Assembly: GCA_964475835.1 (NCBI GenBank)
Contig: CAYYYL010000009.1
Coordinates: forward strand, 1-64,000
Direction: 5' to 3'
Length of the DNA stretch: 64,000 bases
Source of the DNA: JABDCI01 sp964475835
Lineage (GTDB): Bacteria > Verrucomicrobiota > Verrucomicrobiia > JABWAM01
Shown: one piece after another, positions 33,076 through 42,289 of the stretch
Numbering within the stretch: the first letter of the stretch is position 1
How the letters are laid out: every line of letters starts with the position of its first letter
Made by a program: the position numbers and the translations under genes
Notes under the pieces: model-generated
Seen by the model: only the letters and a program-made list of their open reading frames with translations
Told to the model about the DNA's origin: nothing
Databases searched by the model: none

Positions 33076-34428
33076 ATGAGCCATTTTCCAAAAGAGTTTG
33101 TGTGGGGGGCTGCTGCGGCGTCGTATCAGATTGAGGGGGCGGTGAAGGAGGATGGTCGGGGGGCATCGGTTTGGGATGTGTTTTCTCACATGCCGGGGCA
33201 GGTGAAAAATGGGGACAACGGGGATGTGGCTTGTGACCACTATCATCGGTACGGAGAGGATGTTGCCTTGATGAAGGAAATCGGGTTGATGGCGTACCGG
33301 TTGTCCCTTTCATGGCCCCGGGTCATACCTGACGGGGCTGGGGTGGTGAATGCAAAGGGACTCGAATTTTACGACCGACTGGTGGACAGGCTTCTTGAAG
33401 CGAAGATTGTTCCCTACGTCACGTTGTTTCATTGGGACTATCCCCAGGAGTTGTATTGCCGGGGCGGATGGCTGAGTCCCGAAAGTCCGCAGTGGTTTGC
33501 CGATTATGCCAGGGTGGTAGTGGATCGTCTTTCCGACCGTGTGGGGCACTGGATGACTTTGAATGAGCCCCAGGTGTTCGTGGGTTATGGTTATCACAAT
33601 GGATTTCATGCCCCGGGTTTGCGTTATGGAATGGACCAGGTGCTTAGGGTGGCGCATCACACGCTGCTTGCCCATGGGAAGGCGGTACAGGTGATCCGGG
33701 CACATGCGAAAAGGAGGCCCCAGATTGGATTTGCCCCGGTGGGTGTCTGCAGGATGCCGGCCACGGAATCGCGTGAGGACATTGAGGCGGCGCGCAAGGC
33801 GATGTTCGATGTTGATGGGGCAAACACCTGGAACAACAGCTGGTGGATGGATCCGATTTTTCTGGGTCACTATCCTGAGGCGGGACTCGAGGCATACCGG
33901 GAACATCTTCCTCCGGTGGGTGAAGGCGACATGGTCGTCATTTCCCAGCCACTCGATTTCTTTGGATGCAATATTTACAACGGACAGTTCTACAAGGCTT
34001 CGGAGAAGGGATATGAAGAGGTGCCCCATCCCGTGGGTTTTGACACCACGGCGTTCAAGTGGCCTGTCACACCCGAGTGTCTCCACTGGCCCCTCAGGTT
34101 TTTTTATGAGCGGTACGGCAAACCGATCTACATCACTGAGAACGGACTTTCTTCGATGGACTGGGTGGCGGTGGATGGGCGTGTCCACGACCCGGCGCGC
34201 ATCGATTTCCTGACACGTTACCTGCGCGAGTTTTCAAAAGTTCATCAGGCTGGAGTGCCGATCGGCGGTTACTTCCAATGGTCTATTCTTGATAACTTCG
34301 AGTGGGCGGAAGGATTTCGGGAGCGCTTCGGATTGATTCATGTCGATTACACGACCCAGAAGCGCACTCTGAAGGATTCGGCGTACTGGTATCGCGACGT
34401 CATCAAGACGAACGGCGCGAACCTTTGA
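33076..34428 (+). CDS. GH1 family beta-glucosidase
   Basis: 450 residues, the usual GH1 length, cytoplasmic (no signal peptide). N-terminal FVWGAAAASYQIEGA is the GH1 signature. The acid/base Glu164 lies in MTLNEP and the nucleophile Glu355 in YITENG; sugar-binding residues HW in LFHWDYPQ and the C-terminal WSILDNFEWAEGF are also intact. It hydrolyses beta-linked glucosides or galactosides imported as disaccharides. Single gene behind its own promoter with a LacI-type operator at 33032-33045. Substrate preference cannot be read from sequence alone. Confidence 0.95.
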   Translation: MSHFPKEFVWGAAAASYQIEGAVKEDGRGASVWDVFSHMPGQVKNGDNGDVACDHYHRYGEDVALMKEIGLMAYRLSLSWPRVIPDGAGVVNAKGLEFYDRLVDRLLEAKIVPYVTLFHWDYPQELYCRGGWLSPESPQWFADYARVVVDRLSDRVGHWMTLNEPQVFVGYGYHNGFHAPGLRYGMDQVLRVAHHTLLAHGKAVQVIRAHAKRRPQIGFAPVGVCRMPATESREDIEAARKAMFDVDGANTWNNSWWMDPIFLGHYPEAGLEAYREHLPPVGEGDMVVISQPLDFFGCNIYNGQFYKASEKGYEEVPHPVGFDTTAFKWPVTPECLHWPLRFFYERYGKPIYITENGLSSMDWVAVDGRVHDPARIDFLTRYLREFSKVHQAGVPIGGYFQWSILDNFEWAEGFRERFGLIHVDYTTQKRTLKDSAYWYRDVIKTNGANL

Positions 34429-34500
34429 ACAAGGGGTGCACCCTGCCTGGATTTCCGGGACAGGAATGGACCGCTGGCTCGTCCAAACATCCCAGGATGA

Positions 34501-36045
34501 TCATTTTTTTTCGGCTGTCTGGCGGGGAAAAAGGGGGGTTGGCTTGCCGATCATGGCCCCGGTCTTCAATTGTCGTAGCGGTACGGTTTCCATGACGTGA
34601 ATGTCAATCGAGCGGAGGGAGGCTTCATTGAGCTGGAGGTCGAGATTTTCCGCGATGGCAGGCATGAAGGGTGAGACCAGCCGGGAAACCCAGGCGGTTG
34701 TTTCCGCGAGCAGGTGAAGGACGGTGTCGAGGCGTGAGGCCATTGCGGGGTCCTTGGCAAGTTTCCAGGGGGTGTTTTCATCCACGTAACGGTTGGCGCG
34801 TGAAATCAGTTTCCAGATCGCTTCCAGTGCAGGGGCGTAGGCGATGGCATGCATGTGGCGTTGATAGTCAGCGAGGGTGTTGCGGGCGACTTCCATCAAA
34901 TCCTGATCCGATGGGCTGGTTTCGCCGGCAACCGGGATGATTCCGTTTCGATAACGCTGGATCATTGAGAGCGAGCGATTGGCCAGGTTTCCGAGATCGT
35001 TGGCGAGATCGGCGTTGAATCGCTGCAGAAAACGTTCTTCGGTGAAATCCGTATCGGTCGAGAGCTGTAATTCACGGCAGATGAAATAGCGCAGGGCATC
35101 CGCCCCGAAGCGGGCGATATAGTCCCGTGGATCGACCACGTTTCCGATCGACTTGCTCATCTTTTCACGGGCCATCAACCACCAGCCGTGTGCCAGAATA
35201 CGTTCGGGCATTTCGATCCCGACGGCATGCAACAAGGTCGGCCAGTAGACCGTGTGGGTCATCAAAATGTCCTTGGCGATCAGATGAAAGGCTGCTGGCC
35301 AGAATTGAGGAAAGCGGTCCGTTCCGTAACCAATGACGGAGATGTAGTTGACGAGGGCATCCACCCAGACGTAGGTGACGTATTCGGGATCGAACGGAAT
35401 GGGGATGCCCCATGATAGACGTGATTTTGGGCGCGAGATGCAGAGATCCTCGAGGGGGCGTTGCAACCAGCCGAGAACTTCGTTGCGACGATTGGCAGGC
35501 TGGATCCATTCGGGATGATCCTGAATGTATTGGATGAGCCACTTTTGGTGACTGCTCATCTTGAAGAAATAATTCTCCTCTTCGATCTCGATCACTTCGC
35601 CGAGATGGGATGGAAATTTTCCGTCGACCATTTCCTTTTCCGTGACGAACTGCTCTGCGCTGCGGCTGTACCAGCCCCGATATTTCTTTTTATAAATGGC
35701 GCCACACGCCTGAAGTTTCTCGAGGAAAGTTTGAACCACGATTTTGTGACGTTCCTGGGTTGTTCGCACAAAATCGTCGTTTGCAATATTCAACTCCCGC
35801 CAGAGCGACAGAAAGTGTTCCGCCATCTCATCGCAATGGGCCTGGGGGGGGACCCCGCGCTTTTCGGCGGCCTGCTGGACCTTCATTCCATGCTCATCCA
35901 GGCCTGTGAGAAAAAAACAGGGCCGTCCGAGCATGCGTTGATAACGGGCCTGAACGTCTGCCCACACCGTCGTGGAGGCATGACCGATGTGAGGGCGGTC
36001 ATTGACGTAGTAGATGGGAGTGGTGATGTAGAACGGTTTGTCCAT
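34501..36045 (-). CDS. metG: methionyl-tRNA synthetase MetG
   Basis: 514 residues, ATG at 36045. Class I signature HIGH at 19-22 (PHIGHAST) and KMSKS at 295-299. The connective peptide segment reads YRGWYSRSAEQFVTE, without the CxxC pairs that bind zinc in E. coli MetG, so this is the short, zinc-free type. The C-terminal anticodon-binding domain is present, and there is no appended tRNA-binding (EMAP-like) domain, matching the length. Charges tRNA-Met, including the initiator tRNA at 47220. Convergent with the GH1 gene across 72 bp. Confidence 0.96.
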   Translation of the reverse strand: MDKPFYITTPIYYVNDRPHIGHASTTVWADVQARYQRMLGRPCFFLTGLDEHGMKVQQAAEKRGVPPQAHCDEMAEHFLSLWRELNIANDDFVRTTQERHKIVVQTFLEKLQACGAIYKKKYRGWYSRSAEQFVTEKEMVDGKFPSHLGEVIEIEEENYFFKMSSHQKWLIQYIQDHPEWIQPANRRNEVLGWLQRPLEDLCISRPKSRLSWGIPIPFDPEYVTYVWVDALVNYISVIGYGTDRFPQFWPAAFHLIAKDILMTHTVYWPTLLHAVGIEMPERILAHGWWLMAREKMSKSIGNVVDPRDYIARFGADALRYFICRELQLSTDTDFTEERFLQRFNADLANDLGNLANRSLSMIQRYRNGIIPVAGETSPSDQDLMEVARNTLADYQRHMHAIAYAPALEAIWKLISRANRYVDENTPWKLAKDPAMASRLDTVLHLLAETTAWVSRLVSPFMPAIAENLDLQLNEASLRSIDIHVMETVPLRQLKTGAMIGKPTPLFPRQTAEKK

Positions 36046-36092
36046 TTGGGGAAAATTCTAATATGGAAGACGGGAGCTCAGGAAACTATTTT

Positions 36093-37847
36093 TTATTTCT
36101 TATCCGCGACCTCATCGGGTTTATTTGTGAAGAGGATGGCCTGGTAGTTGCCCGTGGATGCGGATCGCATGAGGGGAAGTTGTCGTCCCGTCAACTCCTG
36201 GAGTTCAAACCGATATTGTGGACGGGTGAAGACGTACACGGTTTCGGGCCCCTTCAAAAGTTCGACCAGATCGTCACGGGTCAGCTTAGCCTCACCCTGT
36301 TTATCCGCTTCGATTTCCCAAAGGGAATCCCCGCCAAATTGGGGGACGATCTCGCGCTGGCGATCCATCAGGTAGAAACTGCTGCTACGGAAGTAGAATT
36401 CATACATGGCGACACGCGGACCAGGGCGGAGATAGGCTGCTTTTTTACCTGTAGGGTGAAGTTCTGTCGGGATGGGAACACCCACCAGATTCAGCCCGGC
36501 AATGGGCTCTGTCAGTTCCCGCCAGCTTGAGTTGTGACGGAATTCACTTTCAAGGCGGGGGGTGTAGGCGATCGTGATCTGGGTTACAAGAACCGCCATC
36601 ACCCACCACGCGACAAACCTGCTCCGTGTGGTGAGATGGGTGGAGAGCCGGGTGGTCAGTCCCCAGGCCAAAGCGGAGAGGATGATTCCGCTCAAAATAA
36701 GGCCCAACCAGATAAAGCTCATCTCGGGCAGGGTGCGACGGGAAAACACCCAGAGGGCAATGGGCAACAGGGATAAAAGGAGAAAGGTCGCCCCGGTGCC
36801 CCATCGGGGAAAGGGGACGGGCTCCTCCATGCAACGTGCAATCCATGTCCCCGTGAGAAGCGCGAGGGGGGGAAGGATGGGGAGAATATACGTGGGAAGC
36901 TTGGAGGGAACGGCGCTGTAGATGAACAGCGGAATGAGAAAGCCGCAAAAGAGAAACTGGCTTGCGACGCCGTGAGCCTCCATCTTCCAAATACGCCGGA
37001 GATGGTGCCCGATGGCATGGATCACAAGGGCGGTCCATGGCCAGCAGGCCAGGGGCAGAACGGCGAGAAAATACCACCATGCCTTGGATCGTCCCCGTCC
37101 CGTGGTCGCCCGGGCTGCGATTTCGCCCTTGAGGTAGAAATCGTAGAGGTCCGGGTTTTCCCGGCAGATCCAGATGAACCATGGAAGGGCAATCAGGGCG
37201 ACGACGATGATCCCCCACCACCATCCCATCCGGAGGATGGACCCCGGCCTTCTCCGCCAGAGAAGAAAGGGGAGAATGGAGGCGATGGGGATAATGATCC
37301 CATAGGGCCCCTTGTCGAAGAACCCGAGTCCAAGGGAGAGATAGAAGCCCAGGAGCCAGTTGCGGGAGACTTCACCTCCGGTCCACCAGCGCCAGAAACA
37401 GTAAAGCGCGAGGGTGATGAAGGCGGTGAGCATCATGTCGGGGGTGATCAATCGGCCGCATGCCAGAAAAAGCAGGGAGGTGACGAGTACCAGAGCGGAA
37501 ATCAATCCTGCACGATCACCGCCCATGCGGCGTCCCATGGCAAAGACGGTGAGGGCGGTGATGAGAGCCGCAGTCGCTGAAGGGAGGCGGGCGGCCCATT
37601 CGTTCAGGCCGAAAGTTTGAAGACTTGAGGCGACGCACCAATAAATCCAGGGGGGTTTGGCGTAGTGGGGGACGCCGTTGAGTCGTGGGACGAGCCAGTC
37701 ACCCGTGACGAGCATTTCACGGCTCATCTCCGTGTAACGACCCTCATCGGGTTCATTCAAGCCCCGGTTTCCCAGTTGCAGGAACAGGGGGGGCACCACT
37801 CCCAGGATCAATATCAACAGGACCCACTTTCGCTTCAAGGCGTGCAT
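36093..37847 (-). CDS. ArnT-like (GT83/PMT superfamily) membrane glycosyltransferase
   Basis: 584 residues from the ATG at 37847 (in-frame ATG at 37865 also possible; the chosen one has GGAGAG close upstream). About eleven to twelve membrane helices, then a soluble periplasmic domain of about 140 residues. The first periplasmic loop NRGLNEPDEGRYTEMSREML holds the acidic DE(G)RY motif typical of polyprenyl-phosphate-sugar transferases, followed by PHYAKPPWIYW and the FLACGRLITPDMML segment. These enzymes move a sugar from an undecaprenyl carrier to lipid A or other envelope acceptors. Sugar and acceptor unknown; 47 bp upstream of metG on the same strand. Confidence 0.85.
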   Translation of the reverse strand: MHALKRKWVLLILILGVVPPLFLQLGNRGLNEPDEGRYTEMSREMLVTGDWLVPRLNGVPHYAKPPWIYWCVASSLQTFGLNEWAARLPSATAALITALTVFAMGRRMGGDRAGLISALVLVTSLLFLACGRLITPDMMLTAFITLALYCFWRWWTGGEVSRNWLLGFYLSLGLGFFDKGPYGIIIPIASILPFLLWRRRPGSILRMGWWWGIIVVALIALPWFIWICRENPDLYDFYLKGEIAARATTGRGRSKAWWYFLAVLPLACWPWTALVIHAIGHHLRRIWKMEAHGVASQFLFCGFLIPLFIYSAVPSKLPTYILPILPPLALLTGTWIARCMEEPVPFPRWGTGATFLLLSLLPIALWVFSRRTLPEMSFIWLGLILSGIILSALAWGLTTRLSTHLTTRSRFVAWWVMAVLVTQITIAYTPRLESEFRHNSSWRELTEPIAGLNLVGVPIPTELHPTGKKAAYLRPGPRVAMYEFYFRSSSFYLMDRQREIVPQFGGDSLWEIEADKQGEAKLTRDDLVELLKGPETVYVFTRPQYRFELQELTGRQLPLMRSASTGNYQAILFTNKPDEVADKK

Positions 37848-37998
37848 TCCTCTCCATCTGAACATTGACGCTTTCGACTTACAATCTGTTTGTGTTCCCT
37901 CTTCATGTTTTGTCGTGGAAGGAAGGGGCGCGCTTCGGATCCGCTGCATGTCCAAAAATGTTCTTTCAACTTTCGGGGTTCAGCATTCAACTCGTTGC

Positions 37999-38721
37999 AT
38001 GTTGAAGTGTGATTTTCACATGCACAGCCTGGAGGATCCGAAGGATGTTCTTCGCCACGATGCGTTTGAGCTCGTGGATCACGCTGCACGACTCGGTTAT
38101 CAGGTGCTGGCGCTCACGTTGCATGGACGCGTCTATTTCCCACCGCGACTTCAGGAGCATGCCGAATCGGTTGGCATTTTGATGATCCCCGGAATTGAGT
38201 GCTACGTGGATCGAAAGGAGGTTCTTCTTTTGGGGGTGAGCGAGGGGGATGTGAAGGGACTTCGAACATTGAAGGATTTGCGGGTCCTGAAAAGGGATTG
38301 CGGCGATTCGGTGCTGGTGATCGCTCCCCATCCATTTTATGGTCTTGGACAATGTCTTGGGCGTAAACTAGTGGAATATGCCGATGTGTTCGATGCGGTG
38401 GAGCTCTGCCATTTTTATACAAGGTGGTGGAACCCGAATAAAAAGGCGATGCGTGTGGCGCGCGAAATCGGGAAGCCGATGCTCGCATGTTCGGACAGCC
38501 ATGAACTGGATTGGTTGAGGCATCACTTCTGCCGATTGCAGGCGGAGCCCACGAGGGAGGCTGTCTTTGAAGCGATTCGAAAGGGGCGGATTGAGAATGT
38601 GACCCGACCCATGACGGAGGCGGAGATCGTGAAGCGAACCCTCTGGCATGCGTGGCACGCACCTCGAAGTGTGGGACGTCAATGGGGGGTGGTGCCTGCA
38701 CCCCGATCAAGACGATCCTGA
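37999..38721 (+). CDS. PHP-domain metal-dependent phosphoesterase-like protein
   Basis: 240 residues from the ATG at 37999, which places the first metal motif directly at the N-terminus (LKCDFHMHS); an ATG at 37948 would add 17 residues. Further PHP elements: LALTLHG, IPGIECYV (second metal group), VIAPHPFYG and ACSDSHELDW. The fold binds three metals and hydrolyses phosphoesters, as in histidinol phosphatase and RNase AM (TrpH) relatives. Substrate not known. The last 15 bp overlap the 3' end of the convergent HAD gene. Confidence 0.8.
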   Translation: MLKCDFHMHSLEDPKDVLRHDAFELVDHAARLGYQVLALTLHGRVYFPPRLQEHAESVGILMIPGIECYVDRKEVLLLGVSEGDVKGLRTLKDLRVLKRDCGDSVLVIAPHPFYGLGQCLGRKLVEYADVFDAVELCHFYTRWWNPNKKAMRVAREIGKPMLACSDSHELDWLRHHFCRLQAEPTREAVFEAIRKGRIENVTRPMTEAEIVKRTLWHAWHAPRSVGRQWGVVPAPRSRRS

Positions 38722-39381
38722 TACGGTAAACCAGTTATCGAGATCTTTAACGCGAAGTTCGTCGAGTTGCTGTACGATCCGATCCGTGTCCTTCAAGGTT
38801 GTTGCCGCGTGGGTGGTGGCCACGCCCACCACTTTCATTCCCGCATTTCGTGCGGCCTGGATCCCCACCTGGGCGTCCTCAAAGACCACACACCGGGCGG
38901 GATCGACATCGAGTTTGCGGGCGGCTTTCAAAAAAACATCTGGATGAGGCTTGCCCTGCTCCACGTCCTCGGCCGTGACCATGGCGGCAAAGTCATTTTG
39001 CAATCCGATAAGATTCAGGGTGGCGTCAATGTTGGCGAGGTGGGTGGATGAACCGACGGCACAGGGAATGTCGGCCTTGTGGAGTCGATCAAGCCAGGTT
39101 CGGACGCCGGGGAGCGCTTCGATCCCCACTTCCCTGAGGATGTCGCGGTAAAGCTCTTCCTTTCGCAGAGAGAGCCGACGGATTTCGGTGGGATCACGGG
39201 TCCATTGGAGGAGATCGGGAATGATCTTTTCATTCTTCATACCGAAGCCTCGCTTGAAGTGATCCCGGGGGAGGGGAAGATTTTCCTGGGAGGCAAGGCG
39301 TTCCCAGCTGCGTTCGTGGTGGACGGCGGAGTTGATGATAACCCCGTCCCAGTCAAAAATGGCGGCCCAAGGTGCGGTCAT
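38707..39381 (-). CDS. HAD-superfamily hydrolase, beta-phosphoglucomutase/phosphatase type
   Basis: 224 residues from the ATG at 39381, which puts motif I right at the N-terminus: AIFDWDGVIINS with nucleophile Asp10 and Asp12. A helical cap of type C1 follows (about 18-85). Motif II is AVGSSTH, motif III the Lys in GKPHPDVF and motif IV FEDAQVGIQAA. These are Mg2+-dependent hydrolases or mutases acting on sugar phosphates, through an aspartyl-phosphate. The mutase versus phosphatase choice is not decided by sequence. Convergent overlap of 15 bp with the PHP gene. Confidence 0.87.
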   Translation of the reverse strand: MTAPWAAIFDWDGVIINSAVHHERSWERLASQENLPLPRDHFKRGFGMKNEKIIPDLLQWTRDPTEIRRLSLRKEELYRDILREVGIEALPGVRTWLDRLHKADIPCAVGSSTHLANIDATLNLIGLQNDFAAMVTAEDVEQGKPHPDVFLKAARKLDVDPARCVVFEDAQVGIQAARNAGMKVVGVATTHAATTLKDTDRIVQQLDELRVKDLDNWFTVSGSS

Positions 39382-39442
39382 GAACGGAAAGAATAGACCA
39401 CAAAAAGGTTCAAACAACAGAAGGTTTTGTCTTTCCCCATGA

Positions 39443-40342
39443 TTACAATTTAAGTTTGGGAACTTCCATTTGGAGAAAATCGATGAATTTTTGCTGGGCC
39501 TTGGAGAAAATTTTCTGTTTTCGGCGGATGAGCAGGACCTGGCGGATCAGGGGGGGGATGTCTGTCGGGCTCAACGCAACCAGTTTGCCCTCTGCGATCT
39601 CTTCACGGGCGGCGGTGTGAGGGATGATTGTGAAGCCAAGCCCGCGTTCCACCATGCGTTTGACGCCATCGATGCTGTCGAGTTGCAAACGGATCTGCGG
39701 CGTGGCGCCGATCTGACGAAAAATGGAAAGGACGTAGTTCTGCCAGCTCCGCCATGTTCCCAACTGGATGAGAGGCTCCTTGGCCAGTTCGGCGAAAGTG
39801 ATTCGCCGGCGCCGGGCCAGGGGATGGCTGGCATGAACAAACGGCCCGATTTTGTCCTCAAAAAGGGGAAGGATCGAAAATTCCGACGTGGGTACGTGGG
39901 AACCGACAATTCCCACATCCACCTGATTGTTATTCACCAGTTCACGAATTTCATCACCGCCCGCCGTTCGGAGATGGACCTTGATGTTGGGATGGGTGAC
40001 CTGGAATTTGTACAAAAGCTCGGGAAGTACGTAAACCGTGCTCGATCCAATGGCGGCGACGGTCAGGGTGCCCCGCTCGCCCGAATGGATGTTCTCCAGG
40101 GCATGACGGGAGTCCTCAACCGTCGACAAAATACGTTCCGCAAAAGGAAGGAGCGTTTCCCCGGCAAGGGTCAGGGCGACCCGACGCCCATCGAGCTCGA
40201 ATAATTTTTGCCCCATCTCCTCTTGCAAAAGCTTCAATTGATGTGAGACGGTGGGTTGGGTCAATCCAAGCGATTCCGCGGCCCGGGTGTAGCTTTTCAA
40301 CTCCGCGGCCCGCTTGAAGGTAATAAGTTGACGAATTTCCAT
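39443..40342 (-). CDS. LysR-type transcriptional regulator
   Basis: 299 residues from the ATG at 40342; longer in-frame starts run into korA territory and are rejected. The N-terminal winged helix-turn-helix is typical (FKRAAELKSYTRAAESLGLTQPTVSHQLKLLQEEMG, key part AAESLGLTQPTVSHQLKLLE-like). The effector domain begins about residue 90 (GTLTVAAIGSSTVYVLPELL). It is transcribed away from korA with 96 bp between the start codons, the normal arrangement for LysR control of the neighbouring operon. An inverted repeat lies against its start codon. The effector is unknown, perhaps a 2-oxoacid. Confidence 0.93.
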   Translation of the reverse strand: MEIRQLITFKRAAELKSYTRAAESLGLTQPTVSHQLKLLQEEMGQKLFELDGRRVALTLAGETLLPFAERILSTVEDSRHALENIHSGERGTLTVAAIGSSTVYVLPELLYKFQVTHPNIKVHLRTAGGDEIRELVNNNQVDVGIVGSHVPTSEFSILPLFEDKIGPFVHASHPLARRRRITFAELAKEPLIQLGTWRSWQNYVLSIFRQIGATPQIRLQLDSIDGVKRMVERGLGFTIIPHTAAREEIAEGKLVALSPTDIPPLIRQVLLIRRKQKIFSKAQQKFIDFLQMEVPKLKL

Positions 40343-40359
40343 AAATAGAAAAAATTTAT
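40341..40359. promoter_or_regulatory. inverted repeat, candidate LysR binding site
   Basis: ATAAAT (40341-40346) and ATTTAT (40354-40359) form a perfect 6-bp inverted repeat with a 7-bp spacer and contain a T-N11-A, the core of LysR operators. It directly abuts the start codon of the LysR gene, a place suited to autorepression. More AT-rich half-sites follow towards korA (40362-40392). Confidence 0.5.
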
Positions 40360-40438
40360 GGATAATATTAAAACTATTTATTGGATTTATCAAATGGAAT
40401 TCAGTACGTTGATGAGTCAAATCCACTGAGCAAGAATC

Positions 40439-42289
40439 ATGTCGCAAACCACGTTGAGTCAGGCTGTTAGGGAGGGCGCCCAAGCGTCTTCGAGGGTGAA
40501 TGATGTTGTCATTCAAATTGCTACGTCCAATGGGTCGGGCAGTCAGTCTGCCAACGCCATTTTATTGAGGTCCATTTTTCAGATGGGGGTGCCGGTGAGC
40601 GGGAAAAATATTTTCCCCTCTAACATTCAGGGTTTGCCGACCTGGTATACGATTCGGGCGAACAAAGATGGTTGGGTGGCACGGCGCAAAGAGATTGATG
40701 TCCTGGTGGCGATGAATGTGGAGTCTGTTCAGGAGGATATCCGCGAGCTTCGACCCGGGGGAATGGTGATTTTGAATTCGGAGTTGAAGCAGTATCTGAA
40801 TCGAAGTGACATCACCGCGCACATTGTACCCTTTAATGAGCTGGTGGTTCAGGTGTGTCCGGAGGTGAAGCTTCGCAAGCTGGTGACGAACATGATTTAT
40901 GTGGGGGTGGTGGGCCATCTCCTATCGATGGATCTGGCGGAAATCCAGAAGGCAATCGATAAGCAGTTCCGGAGCAAACCCAAGGCGGCCGAATTGAATC
41001 GAAGTGCCGCAGTGGCGGGGTACAACTGGGCATCCGAGCATCTTGTTCAGACGCGTGAGTATGTGATTGAAAGGATGGATGCGTCTCCTGATCGGATTCT
41101 CATTGATGGGAACCAGGCATCTGCCCTTGGATTTCTTTATGGCGGCATCACAGTGGTGGGATGGTATCCGATCACTCCCAGCAGCAGTGTGTGTGAAAAC
41201 CTCATCGATCTGCTGGGGAAATACCGGCATGATCCCGAGACCGGCAAGGCGACGTATGCGGTGGTCCAGGGTGAGGATGAAATTGCTTCGATGGGTTTTG
41301 TGATGGGTGCGGGCTGGGCTGGGGCGCGTTCGATGACCGCCACTTCGGGTCCTGGCATCTCCCTGATGGCGGAACTGGCTGGCCTTTGCTATTTTGCCGA
41401 GATTCCGGCGGTCATTACGGATGTGCAACGCATGGGGCCGAGCACCGGGCTTCCTACGCGTACGTGTCAGGGGGACATTCTGAAGGCTTACTTTCTTTCC
41501 CATGGGGATTGCCGGCATATCCTTCTGATTCCTGGATCGGTGGGCGAGGCTTATGAATTTGCCCTGGAATCCCTGAATCTTGCGGAGCGTTTCCAGACCC
41601 TGGTCTTTTTGATGACCGATCTGGATCTTGGGATGAACAACTGGATGTCGGATCAATTCAAGTATCCTTCCAAGCCGATCGATCGTGGTAAGGTGCTTTC
41701 CGCTGAGGATCTGGATCGACTCAAGGTGTTCGAACGCTACCGGGATGTGGATGGGGATGGAATTCCCTACCGCACTCGTCCTGGAACCAAGCATCCTCTT
41801 GCAGCGTATTTTACACGCGGTACGGGACATACTCCTGCGGCAACTTACAGTGAGAAGGCGGACAACTGGCAGGAGAACATGGACCGGTTGACCAGGAAAT
41901 TCAACACTGCCCGGCAGGTAGTGCCGCAGCCGGTGCTCGAAAAGGCGTCGGACAGTGATGTTGGCATTCTGGCCTATGGAAGTAGCGATGTGGCGGTCAA
42001 GGAATCGCTTGCCCAACTTGAGGCTGAGGCGGGTTTGAAGGCCGCTTATCTTCGTGTGCGTGCCCTTCCGGTGAATGGGGATGTGCGCAAATTCATTGAA
42101 GCGCGTCGTGTGGTCTATGTGGTGGAGCAGAACCGTGATGCCCAGATGGCTTCCATTCTTCGGATGGAATATCCCGATCTTGCTCCGAAAATCCGTTCCA
42201 TCCTCCACTATGACGGCATGCCTCTGGATGCACGAACGGTGACGGAAAGTCTTCTCCAGGCTGAAAAATCCAAATCCTTTTCATCATGA
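40439..42289 (+). CDS. korA: 2-oxoacid:ferredoxin oxidoreductase, fused gamma-alpha subunit (KorA-type)
   Basis: 616 residues. About 20-200 is the gamma (POR) domain, starting IQIATSNGSGSQSANAILLRS. About 215-460 is the pyrimidine-binding alpha part (NQASALGFLYGGITVVGWYPITPSSSVCE, key YPITPSS, and MTATSGPGISLM, MGPSTGLPT). The rest is the transketolase C-terminal-like domain. With KorB it oxidatively decarboxylates a 2-oxoacid to an acyl-CoA, reducing ferredoxin, or runs the reverse carboxylation. No ferredoxin (delta) subunit is encoded here. 2-oxoglutarate is the likely substrate from the two-subunit layout, not proven. The stop overlaps korB (ATGA). Confidence 0.92.
   Translation: MSQTTLSQAVREGAQASSRVNDVVIQIATSNGSGSQSANAILLRSIFQMGVPVSGKNIFPSNIQGLPTWYTIRANKDGWVARRKEIDVLVAMNVESVQEDIRELRPGGMVILNSELKQYLNRSDITAHIVPFNELVVQVCPEVKLRKLVTNMIYVGVVGHLLSMDLAEIQKAIDKQFRSKPKAAELNRSAAVAGYNWASEHLVQTREYVIERMDASPDRILIDGNQASALGFLYGGITVVGWYPITPSSSVCENLIDLLGKYRHDPETGKATYAVVQGEDEIASMGFVMGAGWAGARSMTATSGPGISLMAELAGLCYFAEIPAVITDVQRMGPSTGLPTRTCQGDILKAYFLSHGDCRHILLIPGSVGEAYEFALESLNLAERFQTLVFLMTDLDLGMNNWMSDQFKYPSKPIDRGKVLSAEDLDRLKVFERYRDVDGDGIPYRTRPGTKHPLAAYFTRGTGHTPAATYSEKADNWQENMDRLTRKFNTARQVVPQPVLEKASDSDVGILAYGSSDVAVKESLAQLEAEAGLKAAYLRVRALPVNGDVRKFIEARRVVYVVEQNRDAQMASILRMEYPDLAPKIRSILHYDGMPLDARTVTESLLQAEKSKSFSS

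Noticed and set aside
34434..34443. Palindrome GGGTGCACCC between the GH1 gene and metG
   Set aside because: Short, with no T run on either strand, so it cannot be called a terminator or a known operator.
40922..42208. 428-codon minus-strand frame opposite korA
   Set aside because: Shadow of korA, whose motifs continue through the region.
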